A stretch of 64,000 nucleotides of DNA from Tetmemena sp. SeJ-2015. Lineage: Eukaryota; Ciliophora; Spirotrichea; Sporadotrichida; Oxytrichidae. The notes under the pieces are model-generated. The model ran no database searches. It saw only the letters and a program-made list of their open reading frames with translations, and had not been told where the DNA came from. Of this stretch, positions 48,516 to 57,562 are shown piece by piece. A program made the position numbers and the translations under genes. The stretch is from positions 204,501 to 268,500 of the forward strand of contig JAJKFJ010021845.1 of the NCBI GenBank assembly GCA_027382625.1, given 5' to 3'. How positions within the stretch are numbered: the first letter of the stretch is position 1; the number at the start of each line of letters is the position of its first letter.

Positions 48516-49479
48516 ATGCTGTTGAAGAAGATCGATTGGTGGCGGGGCTTGCGCTCCTCATGTCGGGCGGTATCGCCGCGGCGAGCAATATCGGCTGGGC
48601 CTGATCACCCCGCCCCCGCACCAGTGGAGCGTCCATGCCCAGAAGGCGGCGGATGCGATCAGGGAAAAGACCGAAGGCCGGGTCGAGATCAGCCTCTTCC
48701 CCTCGGGCCAGCTGGGATCTGAGGCGCAGATGCTGCAACAGTTGCAGACCGGCGCGCTGGATTTCGCCTTTCTGACCGTGGGCGAATTCGCCAACCGCGA
48801 TCCGAATTACGGCGTCTTCCTGGCCCCCTATCTGGTCAGCGACATCGAGGGCGCGAAGAAGGTTCTCGGCGGAGCCACCGCGGGCAAGCTTCTGGCCGAC
48901 ATGAACAAATTCGGCGTCGTGGGCCTGGGCTGGAGCTCGGCCGGGATGCGCACCGTCGTCATGCGCGGCACCATCGCCACCGTGGCCGATCTGGCGGGCA
49001 AGAAGATCCGCACCGTGCCGAACGCGCCCGAACTGGATTTCTGGACGCTGATCGGCGCAACCCCCACGCCGATGCCGCTGCCCGCGCTGTATGACGCCCT
49101 GGCCAATGGTCAGGTCGATGGCGCGCAACTGGACCATGAAGGCACCTGGAACACCAAATACTACGACCACGCCGGCACGATCATCGACTCGCGTCACATG
49201 ATGTTCCCGATGGTCGCCGTCGCCTCGGGCCGCAAGTGGCAGGCAATTTCCGAAGAAGACCGCGCCGGATCCAGGAGATCATGACCGCGAATTTCGAGGC
49301 GATCATCGACACCTATGCGCGCTCGACAACAAGTACATGGAAGACCTCAAGACACGCCGGTGACGGTAATGACGGTGGACCGGGCCTGGTTCGGCCCGGC
49401 GGTCGAAAATGGTATGAAGACTGGCCCCGTGAAGGCGCCGGTCCTGGTCGAGCTGGAAGCCGAGATGGCGGCCAACTGA
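48516..49479 (+). CDS. TRAP transporter substrate-binding protein (DctP)
   Basis: Periplasmic binding protein, about 321 codons. It begins MLLKKIDWWRGL; the signal-peptide core ALLMSGGIAAASNIGWA and the start of the mature protein (HQWSVHAQKAADAIREKTE) lie in other frames to about 48690. From 48730 it is clean: MLQQLQTGALDFAFLTVGEF, GWSSAGMRTVVMRG, the Arg-containing motif DLAGKKIRTVPNAPELDF, and PLPALYDALANGQVDGAQL. Two more frame changes after 49270, ending VELEAEMAAN. The conserved Arg in KKIRT usually binds a carboxylate, so the ligand is probably an organic acid. Confidence 0.9.
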
Positions 49480-49542
49480 CCTAAGGAAAACGCGGGCCGG
49501 CGCCCTGTGTGCCCGGACCCGGCAAGACCTGCGGAGACGAAG

Positions 49543-50403
49543 ATGACCTATCGTGACCTGCGCTATCTGCGCATTGACGTGGAAGACCTTGACGCGGCCC
49601 AGGCCTTTGCCGCCGATGTTTTCGCGCTGATGCCGATGGAGCGCGACGAGACCTGCGCCACCTTCCGCTCGGATGCGCGCAACTATGCGCTGTGCTGCGC
49701 GCGGGGCGAGGGCAACGCGGTGGCGCTGACCGTGGCACGGCCAGAGGATCTGGATGCGCAGGCCGGGCGGCTGACGGCGGCGGGCTATTCCACGACCCGG
49801 CTTTCGCCCCAGGCCTGCGCGGCGCGGCAGGTCAAGCAGGCGCTGGCGGTGGAAGCGCCGAATGGCGTCACCGTGGAACTGGTGTGGCGGCCCCTGACCT
49901 CAGGCTGGCCCTATCACGGCGGGCGCGATGCCGGGATCTGCGATTTCGCCGCCGTCTCGCTGTGCTGCCGCGACATTGCGGCGAACGAGGACTTCTGGGT
50001 CAAGGGCCTGGGCCTGCGCGTCAGCGACTATGCGGGCGACGCGGTTTTCCTGGCCTTGGACGAGGCGCATCACCGCATCGCGCTTTACCCGTCGGACCGC
50101 GACGGCATCCTGGGTGCAAGCTGGGATGTCGCGACCCGCGACCACATCATGCGCAACTGGTATCATTTCCAGAAACTGCAACTGCCCGTGGTGGCCGGCC
50201 CCGGCCGCCAGCCCACATCCGGGGCCAGTTTCGTGACCACGCGCGGGCCGGGCGGCCTGCTGTTCACCTATATCCATGGCATGGAGAAGGGCCCGCAGAT
50301 CGAAGCCCGCGGCCCGCGCCAATTCGCCGACACCGCCCGGTCGCATTGCGCCTGGGGTTCGCCCAGCACGCAGCCGGAATTTCAGGGAAGGATCGAAGGA
50401 TGA
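49543..50403 (+). CDS. Extradiol-dioxygenase-like (VOC) protein lacking metal ligands
   Basis: Intact 286-codon protein with two VOC modules, aligned by eye with the following gene over its whole length. In the catalytic half, the three iron-ligand positions are changed: the HVGL His of the neighbour is Ala here (DFAAVSLCCRD), the INHQV His is Trp (GASWDVATR), and the TFEYF Glu is Thr (LLFTYIH). The fold core is conserved (HHRIALYP, RQPTSGASFV). It therefore probably lacks iron-dependent ring-cleaving activity and may be a partner subunit or a binding protein. ATG 49543 with GGAGACGAAG upstream. The stop overlaps the next start (ATGA), so both are made together. Confidence 0.82.
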   Translation: MTYRDLRYLRIDVEDLDAAQAFAADVFALMPMERDETCATFRSDARNYALCCARGEGNAVALTVARPEDLDAQAGRLTAAGYSTTRLSPQACAARQVKQALAVEAPNGVTVELVWRPLTSGWPYHGGRDAGICDFAAVSLCCRDIAANEDFWVKGLGLRVSDYAGDAVFLALDEAHHRIALYPSDRDGILGASWDVATRDHIMRNWYHFQKLQLPVVAGPGRQPTSGASFVTTRGPGGLLFTYIHGMEKGPQIEARGPRQFADTARSHCAWGSPSTQPEFQGRIEG

Positions 50404-51254
50404 TCGAGCTTCGCGATGTCGTCTATTGCCGCCTGGGCACCACCGATCTGGCCGGGGCCGAATGGTATGCGGTCAATATCCTTGGCCTTGAAGTGGCCGA
50501 GCGGCGCAAGGGCGCGGTCTATTTCAAATCCGATGCCCGCGCCCATACTTTGTGCTATTTCGAGGGCGATCCGACCGATCAGATGACCGCCTTCGAAATC
50601 GGCACGGCGCAGGATCTGCAGACCGCGGGCGCCACGCTGGAATCCCTGGGCCATGATGTCTATTACGGCACCCGCGCGGAATGCGAGGCGCGGATGGTGC
50701 GCGAATTCATCCGCTTCCGCGATCCGACCGGCAATGTCATCGAATTCGTGCTGCGGCCGGAAACCACCGGGCTTGATTACCATGGCAGCCGCAATGCCGG
50801 GATCACCGGCTTCTCGCATGTGGGCCTGTGTTCGTCGGACCTGGCCCGCGACGAGCATTTCTGGACCTCGGTCTGCAATGCCCGCGTGTCGGACCGGATC
50901 GGCGATGCGCCCCTGATGCGGCTGGGCACGATCCACCATTCCATCGCGCTGTTCCCCTATCACCGCGCGGGCATCCAGCACATCAACCATCAGGTCGGCT
51001 CGACCGATGACATCCAGCGCTCGTTCCATTTCGTGCGCGAGAACCAGGTCAACATCACCTTTGGCCCCGGCGCGCATCCAACCTCGTCAGCGGAATTCCT
51101 GTATTTCACCGGGCCCGAGGGCATGACCTTCGAATATTTCCGCGCGCTGCGCGAGATCCATGACGAACCGGCCTGGCGCGACCGCCAGTTCCATTTCGAG
51201 CCGAAGGGCTTCTGCCACTGGGGCCGCCCCGCAGATCGGGCGTTCAAGAAGTGA
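50400..51254 (+). CDS. Extradiol ring-cleavage dioxygenase (VOC, homoprotocatechuate/catechol 2,3-type)
   Basis: Intact 284-codon type I extradiol dioxygenase, cleaving a catechol next to its hydroxyls. Metal ligands all appear: His in FSHVGLCSSD, His in QHINHQVGS and Glu in GMTFEYFRA. Other motifs: RFRDPTGNVIEFVLRPE and HPTSSAEFLYFTGPEG. With the semialdehyde dehydrogenase, hydratase and aldolase genes that follow, a homoprotocatechuate-like or related catechol acid is the probable substrate; the precise ring substrate cannot be read from sequence. Coupled to the previous and next genes by overlaps. Confidence 0.87.
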   Translation: MIELRDVVYCRLGTTDLAGAEWYAVNILGLEVAERRKGAVYFKSDARAHTLCYFEGDPTDQMTAFEIGTAQDLQTAGATLESLGHDVYYGTRAECEARMVREFIRFRDPTGNVIEFVLRPETTGLDYHGSRNAGITGFSHVGLCSSDLARDEHFWTSVCNARVSDRIGDAPLMRLGTIHHSIALFPYHRAGIQHINHQVGSTDDIQRSFHFVRENQVNITFGPGAHPTSSAEFLYFTGPEGMTFEYFRALREIHDEPAWRDRQFHFEPKGFCHWGRPADRAFKK

Positions 51255-51961
51255 CGGCGGAGCGGACAGAAACGCTGGCGCGCACGGTGCGAATGACGGC
51301 GCGGGCGCTGGGACGGGCGGGGCTGGTCCATGCCTATGGCCATTGCTCGGCCGGATCGACGCCGACCATTTCCTGGTCGCGCCGTCGAAACCCCTGGGCC
51401 ATGTCCGCCCGGCGAGGGCTGCACTGTGGTGCCCGTGACCGGCCCTCTGCCCGAGGGCGTGCTGGGCGAGGTGCGGCTGCATCAGCGCATCTATGCGCTG
51501 CGGCCACAGGCGGGCGGCGTGATCCGCTTCATGTCGCCCAGGCGATGGCGCTGGCGGCGCTGGGCCGCGTGCCCGCGATGCGGCATGGCTTTGGCACCTA
51601 TTTCGCCCCGCGCGTCGGGCTGTGGGAAGACCCGCAGCTGGTGCGCGACGATGCCAGGGCCCAGGGCGCGATTGCCGCCATGTGCGACAGCCGCGGCTTC
51701 TGATGCGCGGCAATGGCGCGGTGGTGGCCGGCGACAGTCTGGAAGAGGCGCTGGGCTGGCCTTCTACCTGGAAGATGCCTGCCGGATCGAACTGGCGGCG
51801 CTGGCCTCGGGCCTTGCCGATGCGCCGGTGATCGGCCCCGCGGCGGCGGCCGAACGGGCGACCAAGGCCGGACGATTTTTGAACGGATGTGGGACTTCCT
51901 GACCGAAGGCGACCCCGAAGGTGCCCGGCAAGCAGGTCGCGAAGGAGAGCGTGATGACTGA
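51251..51961 (+). CDS. Class II aldolase/adducin family protein
   Basis: GTG 51251 overlaps the dioxygenase stop. Reading across frame changes near 51350, 51405, 51540, 51700 and 51755: RTVRMTARALGRAGLVHAYG, the HCSARIDADHFLV region, PLPEGVLGEVRLHQRIYAL, AMALAALGRVPAMRHGFG, GLLMRGNGAVVAGDSLEEAL and AFYLEDACRIELAAL, ending GREGERDD. Zinc-dependent enzymes of this family include fuculose-phosphate aldolase and decarboxylases such as those used in ring-cleavage pathways. One expected metal-binding position is partly changed (the usual His-x-His reads RFMSP/IRFM here, possibly through sequence error). Its step in the pathway is uncertain; decarboxylation of the ring-cleavage product is one possibility. 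Confidence 0.78.
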
Positions 51962-53397
51962 GTTTCTGAACTTCATCGACGGGCGTTTCGTCGCCGGCCG
52001 GGCCGAGGCCTTCGCCAACCATTTCCCCTGACGGGCGAAGTGCTGGGCGAAGTGCGCGCCGCCGACCGCGACCAGGTCGACGAGGCGGTGGGCGCGGCGC
52101 AACGGGCGCTGAAAGGCCCTGGGGCCGGATGGCCCTGGCCGAACGCGTGGCGCTGCTGCGCAAGGTGGCCGACGGGATCAATGCCCGCTTCGACGAATTC
52201 CTGGCCGCCGAGATCCGCGACACCGCAAGCCGCGCTCGATCGCCAGCCATATCGACATTCCGCGCGGCGCGGCGAATTTCAACGTCTTCGCCGATCAGGT
52301 GATGACGCTGTCGAATGAAAGCTTCGAGATGGCGACGCCGATGGGGCCGGGGCGCTGAACTATGCCGTGCGCGGGCCGCGCGGTGTGATCGCGGTGGTCT
52401 GCCCCTGGAACCTGCCGCTTCTCCTGATGACCTGGAAGGTCGCCCCCGCGCTGGCCTGCGGCAATACGGTCGTCGTGAAGCCTTCCGAGGAAACCCCGGC
52501 CACGGCGACGCTGCTGGGCGAGGTGATGAATGCCGCCGGCATCCCGCCCGGCGTCTATAACGTGGTGCATGGCCATGGCCCCGGCTCGGCTGGGGAATTC
52601 CTGACCCGCCATCCGGGCGTGAACGGCATCACCTTCACCGGCGAGACCTCGACCGGCGAGGCGATCATGGCGGCCTCGTCCAAGGGCGTGAGGCCGGTGT
52701 CGCTGGAACTGGGCGGCAAGAATGCCGGGATCATCTTCGACGACGCCGATTTCGAAAAGACGATGGAAGGCATCGGGCGGGCCTGTTTCGCCAATACCGG
52801 GCAGGTCTGCCTGGGCACGGAACGTATCTATGTCCAGCGCGGCATCTTTGACCGCGTGGCCGAAGGTCTGGCCGCCAAGGCGCGCGCCTATCGCTTTGGC
52901 GACCCCTTCGATCCGGCGACCACCATGGGCCCGGTGATCTCGGCCGAGCACCGCGCCAAGGTGCTGTCCTATTACGACCGGCCGCCAAAGGCGGGGCGCA
53001 GGTGCTGGCGGGCGGCGGCGTGCCCGCGATTCAGGCTATGAGGGCGGCTATTGGGTCGAGCCGACGGTCTGGACCGGCCTGCCGGAAGACAGCCCGGTGA
53101 TCCGCGAGGAAATCTTCGGCCCGCCCATCTGCACCCCTTCGACACCGAGACGAGGCCATCGCCCTGGCCAACGACTCGCCCTACGGGCTTGCCACCACGA
53201 TCTGGACCGAAAGCCTGGGCCGCGCCCATCGCGTCGCCCGCCAGGTCGAGGTCGGGATTTCCTGGGTGAACTGTTGGTTCCTGCGCGACCTGCGCACGCC
53301 CTTCGGGGGCGCCAAGGCCTCGGGCATCGGGCGCGAGGGCGGGGTCCATTCGATGGAGTTCTACACCGAACTTCGCAACATCTGCATCAAGCTTTAA
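51955..53397 (+). CDS. Aldehyde dehydrogenase (5-carboxymethyl-2-hydroxymuconate/2-hydroxymuconic semialdehyde type)
   Basis: About 481 codons. ATG 51955 (MTEFLNFIDGRFVAG) overlaps the previous gene by seven bases. The region 52030-52360 contains about four frame changes. The clean middle (52367-52985) has VICPWNLPLLLMTWKVAPAL-type sequence, GNTVVVKPSEETPATA, ITFTGETSTG, the general-base Glu in VSLELGGKNA and the catalytic Cys in NTGQVCLGTERIYV. The tail over three frames ends FYTELRNICIKL. It oxidises the ring-cleavage semialdehyde to the dicarboxylate. Closest pattern: HpaE and AmnC/DmpC. Confidence 0.86.
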
Positions 53398-53407
53398 GGA
53401 CAGCCCC

Positions 53408-54189
53408 ATGTTGACCGAAGTCCAGCGGGCGGAATGCGTCGCCTCGCTTCTGGAAAGCCATCGCACCAAGGTGCAGGGCATGCGCCCCTCGGAGCGCTTT
53501 CCGCAGATCGAGCTGGAAGACAGCTATGCAATTTCCTCGGCCGTGGCCGAAGCCAAGGTCAAGGCAGGTGCGCGAAATCATCGGCCACAAGATCGGCCTG
53601 ACCTCGAAAGCGATGCAGGCGGCGTCCAAGATCGACGAGCCGGACTTTGGCTATATGTTCGACGACCTGATCCTGAACGATGGCGCCAAGGTGCCCTTCG
53701 ATAGTTTCTGCGTGCCGCGGGTGGAACCGGAACTGACCTTCATCCTGAAGACCGCTGAAAGGCCCGGGCATCGGGCTGATCGACGTGATGCGGGCGACCG
53801 AATGGGTGGTGCCCTCGATCGAGATCATCGACGCCCGCGTGACCGAACCGCGCCGGATCTACGACACCGTGGCAGATAATGGCGCGGCGGCGGGGATCAT
53901 CCTGGGCGGCCGCCCGGTGCGGCCGACCGATGTAGACCTGCGCTGGGTCGGTGCGATCTTCTATCGCAATTCGGAAATCGAAGAGACCGGCCTTGCGGCG
54001 GGCGTTCTGGGCCATCCGGCCATGGCGATTGCCTGGCTCGCGAACAAGGTCGGACAATATGGCACGGTGCTTGAACCCGGTCACATGATGCTGTCGGGCA
54101 GCTTCACCCGACCCGTCCATGCGAAAAAGGGCGATACGCTGCATGCCGATTTCGGCCCGCTCGGCTCGGTCTCGGTGCAATTCACATGA
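53408..54189 (+). CDS. 2-oxo-alkenoate hydratase (HpaH/DmpE/MhpD family)
   Basis: About 260 codons, FAH-superfamily hydratase/decarboxylase type. [18 protein letters not shown] from ATG 53408, [20 protein letters not shown], then after a shift near 53565 [20 protein letters not shown] and [28 protein letters not shown]. After another shift near 53765: [33 protein letters not shown] and the HpaH-like end [20 protein letters not shown]. It adds water to the 2-oxo-dienoate formed downstream of ring cleavage. The stop overlaps the aldolase start. Confidence 0.88.
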
Positions 54190-54990
54190 CCGGACTACCG
54201 CATCACCCGCTGACCACCGGCCCGGTTGCCGCCCCCCGCAACGCCTTCAAGGCGCGGCTTGCGGCGGGCGAGGCGCTGCACGGGCTTTGGCTGTCGATCC
54301 CCAATGCGGTCACGGCCGAGGCGCTGAGCCTTCTGGGCTTTGAACTGGCTGTTTTCGACACCGAACATGCCGCCGTCGATCTGGCCGATCTGCAACCCTG
54401 TTGCAGGCGGCATCCGCCGGACCGTCGGCCATGTGCTGCGCCCGGCCTGGAACGACAAGGTGCTGATCAAGCGCGCGGCTGGACATGGGGGCGCAGACCC
54501 TGCTGGTGCCTTTGTCCAGACCGCGGACGAGGCGGCGGCGGCGGTCGCGGCCTGTCTTTACCCGCCGCATGGCGTGCGCGGCGTGGCGGGCGGCACGCGG
54601 GCCAGCCGCTACGGCCAGACCGCGGATTACTTCCGCGTCGCCAATGCCGAGATCTGCCTGCTGGTGCAGATCGAGACCGGCGAGGCGCTGGGGCGTCTGG
54701 AAGAGATCGCCTCGGTTCCGGGGGTGGACGGCGTATTCATCGGGCCGTCGGACCTTGCGGCTTCGATGGGGCATCTGGGCAATCCGGCCCACCCGGAGGT
54801 GCAGGCCGCGCTGCAAGACGCCATCGCACGGCTGCAAAAGCTGGGCAAACCGGGCGGCATCCTGGCCACCAACCCGGCGGATGCCCGGCGCTACCTGTCC
54901 TGGGGCTATGCCTTCGTCGCGGGCAGCGTCGATCTGGGCCTGTTGGTCGCTGCGGCAAGGTCTGTGCGCGACGCGCTGCGCGAGGCGTGA
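54186..54990 (+). CDS. HpcH/HpaI-family aldolase
   Basis: Metal-dependent class II pyruvate aldolase of the HpaI type, splitting the 4-hydroxy-2-oxo acid into pyruvate and an aldehyde. [19 protein letters not shown] from ATG 54186, FKARLAAGEALHGLWLSIPN and ELAVFDTEHAAVDL with the Glu/His pair. Frame changes near 54400 and 54480. Then LLVQIETGEALGRLEEIA, VDGVFIGPSDLAASMGH and RRYLSWGYAFVAGSVDLGLL. About 268 codons. Last gene of the catabolic operon, followed by a terminator hairpin. Confidence 0.9.
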
Positions 54991-55018
54991 CAAGCCTGTG
55001 CTGACCGGGCGGAAGGGT

Positions 55019-55040
55019 GGCCCCGCGCGTCTGCGGGGTC
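55019..55040. terminator. Convergent hairpin terminator
   Basis: Stem GGCCCCGC/GCGGGGTC (8 bp, one G-T pair) with loop GCGTCT, midway in the 135-base gap between the plus-strand aldolase gene and the minus-strand cobF gene. Probably terminates both operons. Confidence 0.6.
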
Positions 55041-55125
55041 GCCGTGGTCAAAGTGCGGGGCAGGGCGCGGCGGTTCCACACTGGCGCGCGCCTGCCTGTC
55101 GCCCTTCCTCTCGGCTGAAATACGA

Positions 55126-55910
55126 CTATTGAGCCTGGCCAAGAAGCTGCGCGGGGCTGCGCCGCATCAGGTAGATGTCCATGATCCAGCCATGGGCGGC
55201 GCGGGCGTTGCTCCGGGTCTCGAGGATCTGCGACGCGACTTCGGCGAGCGGGCCGGAGATCAGGATTTCCTCTTCCATCCCGACATAGGCCCCCACCAGA
55301 TCGAGATGCCTGTCGGATCGAGCGTGCCGAAGGCACCGCCCGCATCCAGCATGACGACCGCCGTGTCGCTGCCCGCGGGCCAGCCCGTCTCGCGCAGGGC
55401 GCGGCCGGTGGTGATGGTCACCGGCGCGCCCAGCCCGTTCAGCGGAATGGCATGGGCGGCGCAGAGCGCCTGAATGGCGGTGATGCCGGGGGTGACGCGC
55501 AGGGTCAGCGGCAGGCGCCTGGCCAGACGCTCGGCGATGCGCAGCGAACTGTCGTAAAGCGAGGGGTCGCCCCAGACCAGAAGCGCCACGTTCAGCGCGC
55601 CGCCGGGGCGCAGATGGGGGCGGATCGCCGCTTCCCAGGCCAGCGCGATGGCATCGTGCCAGTCTTCGACGCGGGCAAGATAATCGGGCGTCGCCGGGTC
55701 GCGGACGGGCAGGTCAAAGCCCTGCACATGGGTCGCAGGATTGGTGACGCAGCTTTCGATGATGCGGTAGCGCAGGCCCGCAAGGTCGGCCTTGTCCTCG
55801 CCCTTCAGCGGCACAAGGATCAGCTCGGCCCGGTTCATCGCCTTGGCGGCCTGGGCGGTGACATGGTCGGGATTGCCGCTGCCGATGCCGATCAGATCAA
55901 GGGTGATCAT
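55126..55910 (-). CDS. cobF: Precorrin-6A synthase (deacetylating) CobF
   Basis: SAM-dependent C1-methyltransferase of the aerobic cobalamin pathway. Clean to about 55310: LDLIGIGSGNPDHVTAQA, LILVPLKGEDKADLAGLRY, LLVWGDPSLYDSSLRIAERL and RVTPGITAIQALCAAHAIP, then GRALRETGWPAG. Frame changes near 55310 and 55160 put the end (MDIYLMRRSPAQLLGQAQ) in another frame, stopping at 55126. About 261 codons, normal. Third gene behind the cobalamin riboswitch, after cbtB and cbtA. Confidence 0.93.
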
Positions 55911-55973
55911 GGGTCTGTCCTGTGTGGTGCCGCCGCGCCCTGGGGACAGGCGCGGCGGCGGTCTGGGCGCGCG

Positions 55974-56742
55974 TTAGGCGGTAGCGGTCTCTTTCGACCA
56001 CATGGCACCCGCCGTCCAGCCCAGCACGGCCCAGACCACCAGCCCGACGCCAAGCACGCGGGCGGCGAAGGTGGCGGCCAGTTCGGGCGGGGCGACGCCC
56101 GCGAAGCCTTCCAGATGCGGCGCCCCGATCAGGTGCGGCGCGGCAAGAAGGGCAAGGCCAAGCAGGGCGAAGACCACACCCCGGCCATAGGCCAGAAGGG
56201 CGATGCCGGTCGCGGTCGACAGGACCGTGCCCCACCACCAGACCTGCCGGGCGGTCAGTTCGGCCGCCGCAGTGCCGGGCAGTTCGGGGGCAAGGCCCAG
56301 GGCCGGGGCAAGCTGGAAGGCCGCGAAACCCGCGATCCCCCACAAAAGCCCCTCGCGCGCGCCGATGCGGCGGCCCCAGGCCATGGCAAGGCCGAAGCCA
56401 GCGACCAGGATCAGCGCATAGGCGCTGTAGATCAGGATCGAGAACAGCCCGGTCAGCGCATTGCGCTGGAACTCGGACGGCTCTTCCCCCGCCGCGCCAT
56501 GGTCATGGCTGCCATGGTCATGCCCGGCCTCGGCTTCTGTGCCGGCAGCGGCAGCATGGTCATGGCCGTCGCCGTGGTCATGGCCCGCGGGTGCCGCGCC
56601 CTGGAAATGGGTCAGGCTGCCCGATTCATACTCTTCCGCCAGAAGGATCGACTTCTGCACGAATGCGAAATGCAGCAGGGCCCCCCAGCAGCCCCGCCGC
56701 AACGCCAGCGAACAACGCGCTGGCCAGCATTTTCTGGATCAT
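55974..56742 (-). CDS. cbtA: Cobalt transporter subunit CbtA
   Basis: Membrane protein of the predicted CbtAB cobalt uptake system. MIQKMLASALFAGVAAGLLG from ATG 56742; a run of six G near 56690 carries a frame change. Then LHFAFVQKSILLAEEYESG, a His/Asp/Gly-rich loop (HDHGDGHDH and HDHGSHDHG), likely metal binding, and five more helices (FSILIYSAYALILVAGFGL, LAPALGLAPELPG, VLSTATGIALLAYG). About 256 codons. Separated from cbtB by four bases and under the same riboswitch. Confidence 0.9.
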
Positions 56743-56746
56743 GGTG

Positions 56747-56923
56747 TCAGTGGCAGGGGAAGCCGGTCGCATGACGCATGTCATGCGCGGCGTCATGCAG
56801 CGTCGCCGACTGGGCGTGGCCTGCCACGAACAGGGTCGCGCCGCCCAGAAGGGCCACGAACAGGACGGCCATCAGCGCCGAGGATTTGTCCGACGCGCGC
56901 AGCGCGGTTTGGGTATTGGTCAT
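56747..56923 (-). CDS. cbtB: Cobalt transporter subunit CbtB
   Basis: Intact 58-codon gene starting at ATG 56923 (MTNTQTALRASDKSSALMAV). One helix, ALMAVLFVALLGGATLFVAG, then a His-rich C-terminus DAAHDMRHATGFPCH, the CbtB signature. It lies about 47 bases downstream of the conserved B12 box, so its translation start is in the expression platform of the riboswitch. Confidence 0.92.
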   Translation of the reverse strand: MTNTQTALRASDKSSALMAVLFVALLGGATLFVAGHAQSATLHDAAHDMRHATGFPCH

Positions 56924-56969
56924 GTCTTTCTCCTTACCGTCACACCCGACGGCGGTTGTTGCCTTCTTG

Positions 56970-57165
56970 CCTGGCCGGTCTCCTGACTTGCGGGTCGAAG
57001 CTGCTTTCCGCCTTCCCAGCCCCGTCAGGGGCCAGTGGCCGTTGGAAAGCCGCTCGCCGCTTACAGTCGCGGGGGCGGCTGGGGCTGCGGGCGCCTCGGT
57101 TGGTCCGCCCTTCCCCATTCCCGTTTCAGTCCCGGTGCTTTGCACCATATGGGACACCTTGTGCC
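56970..57165 (-). ncRNA. Cobalamin (B12) riboswitch
   Basis: On the minus strand the conserved elements appear in order: GGGACTGAAACGGGAA (near 57120-57135), CCGCGACTGTAAGCGG (near 57056-57072), the CACTGG and GGGAAGGCGG-type internal helices (near 57010-57035), and the B12 box AAGTCAGGAGACCGGCC (56973-56989). It leads cbtB-cbtA-cobF and should shut them down when adenosylcobalamin is plentiful. It also follows the DUF1636 gene stop by about 160 bases. Confidence 0.95.
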
Positions 57166-57325
57166 TTCATCTGTCACAAGCGCGATTCGGGCTTGGGGGG
57201 TGGCGATTGCGACGAAAATCAGCCCGGTTTCCGCGCCAGCCCCTTTTCAGGCGCAGGCAAGATGCGGGCTGGCACACAGGTGCCTTCCCCCCTGGCGGAA
57301 ACGGCATAGCGCGCCGGGGCGGAAG

Positions 57326-57562
57326 TTAGACAAGGTCGGCAAGGTCGCTTTCATCAAGATCGCCAAAGAGATAGGCGGTCTTCCCCGCGCTGCGGAAGGC
57401 GCAGGTCGAGGGGCGGGTGCAGCCTGACATGCAATCGGTGGTCTGGACCTGTGCCGCCACGCCCGCCTCTGCCAGAGCCTGCGCCAAGGGCGCGGCAAAG
57501 CCCGCGCGTCCCAGAGCGCAAGAGGTGCAGATCGTGACGGTCAGGGCGGCGGGTTCAGGCAT
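57326..57562 (-). CDS. DUF1636 family protein (cobalamin-cluster metal protein)
   Basis: Intact 78-codon gene. Cys pattern CTSCALG near the start and TTDCMSGCTRPSTCAF, resembling a thioredoxin-fold 2Fe-2S ferredoxin; ends LFGDLDESDLADLV. Members occur almost only in aerobic cobalamin loci. Function is not established; electron transfer or metal handling is plausible. It overlaps the cobA stop by eight bases. Confidence 0.85.
   Translation of the reverse strand: MPEPAALTVTICTSCALGRAGFAAPLAQALAEAGVAAQVQTTDCMSGCTRPSTCAFRSAGKTAYLFGDLDESDLADLV

Noticed and set aside
55452..56774. 440-codon plus-strand reading over cobF and cbtA
   Set aside because: Shadow of two well-identified minus-strand genes; Gly/Arg/Gln-rich with no motif.
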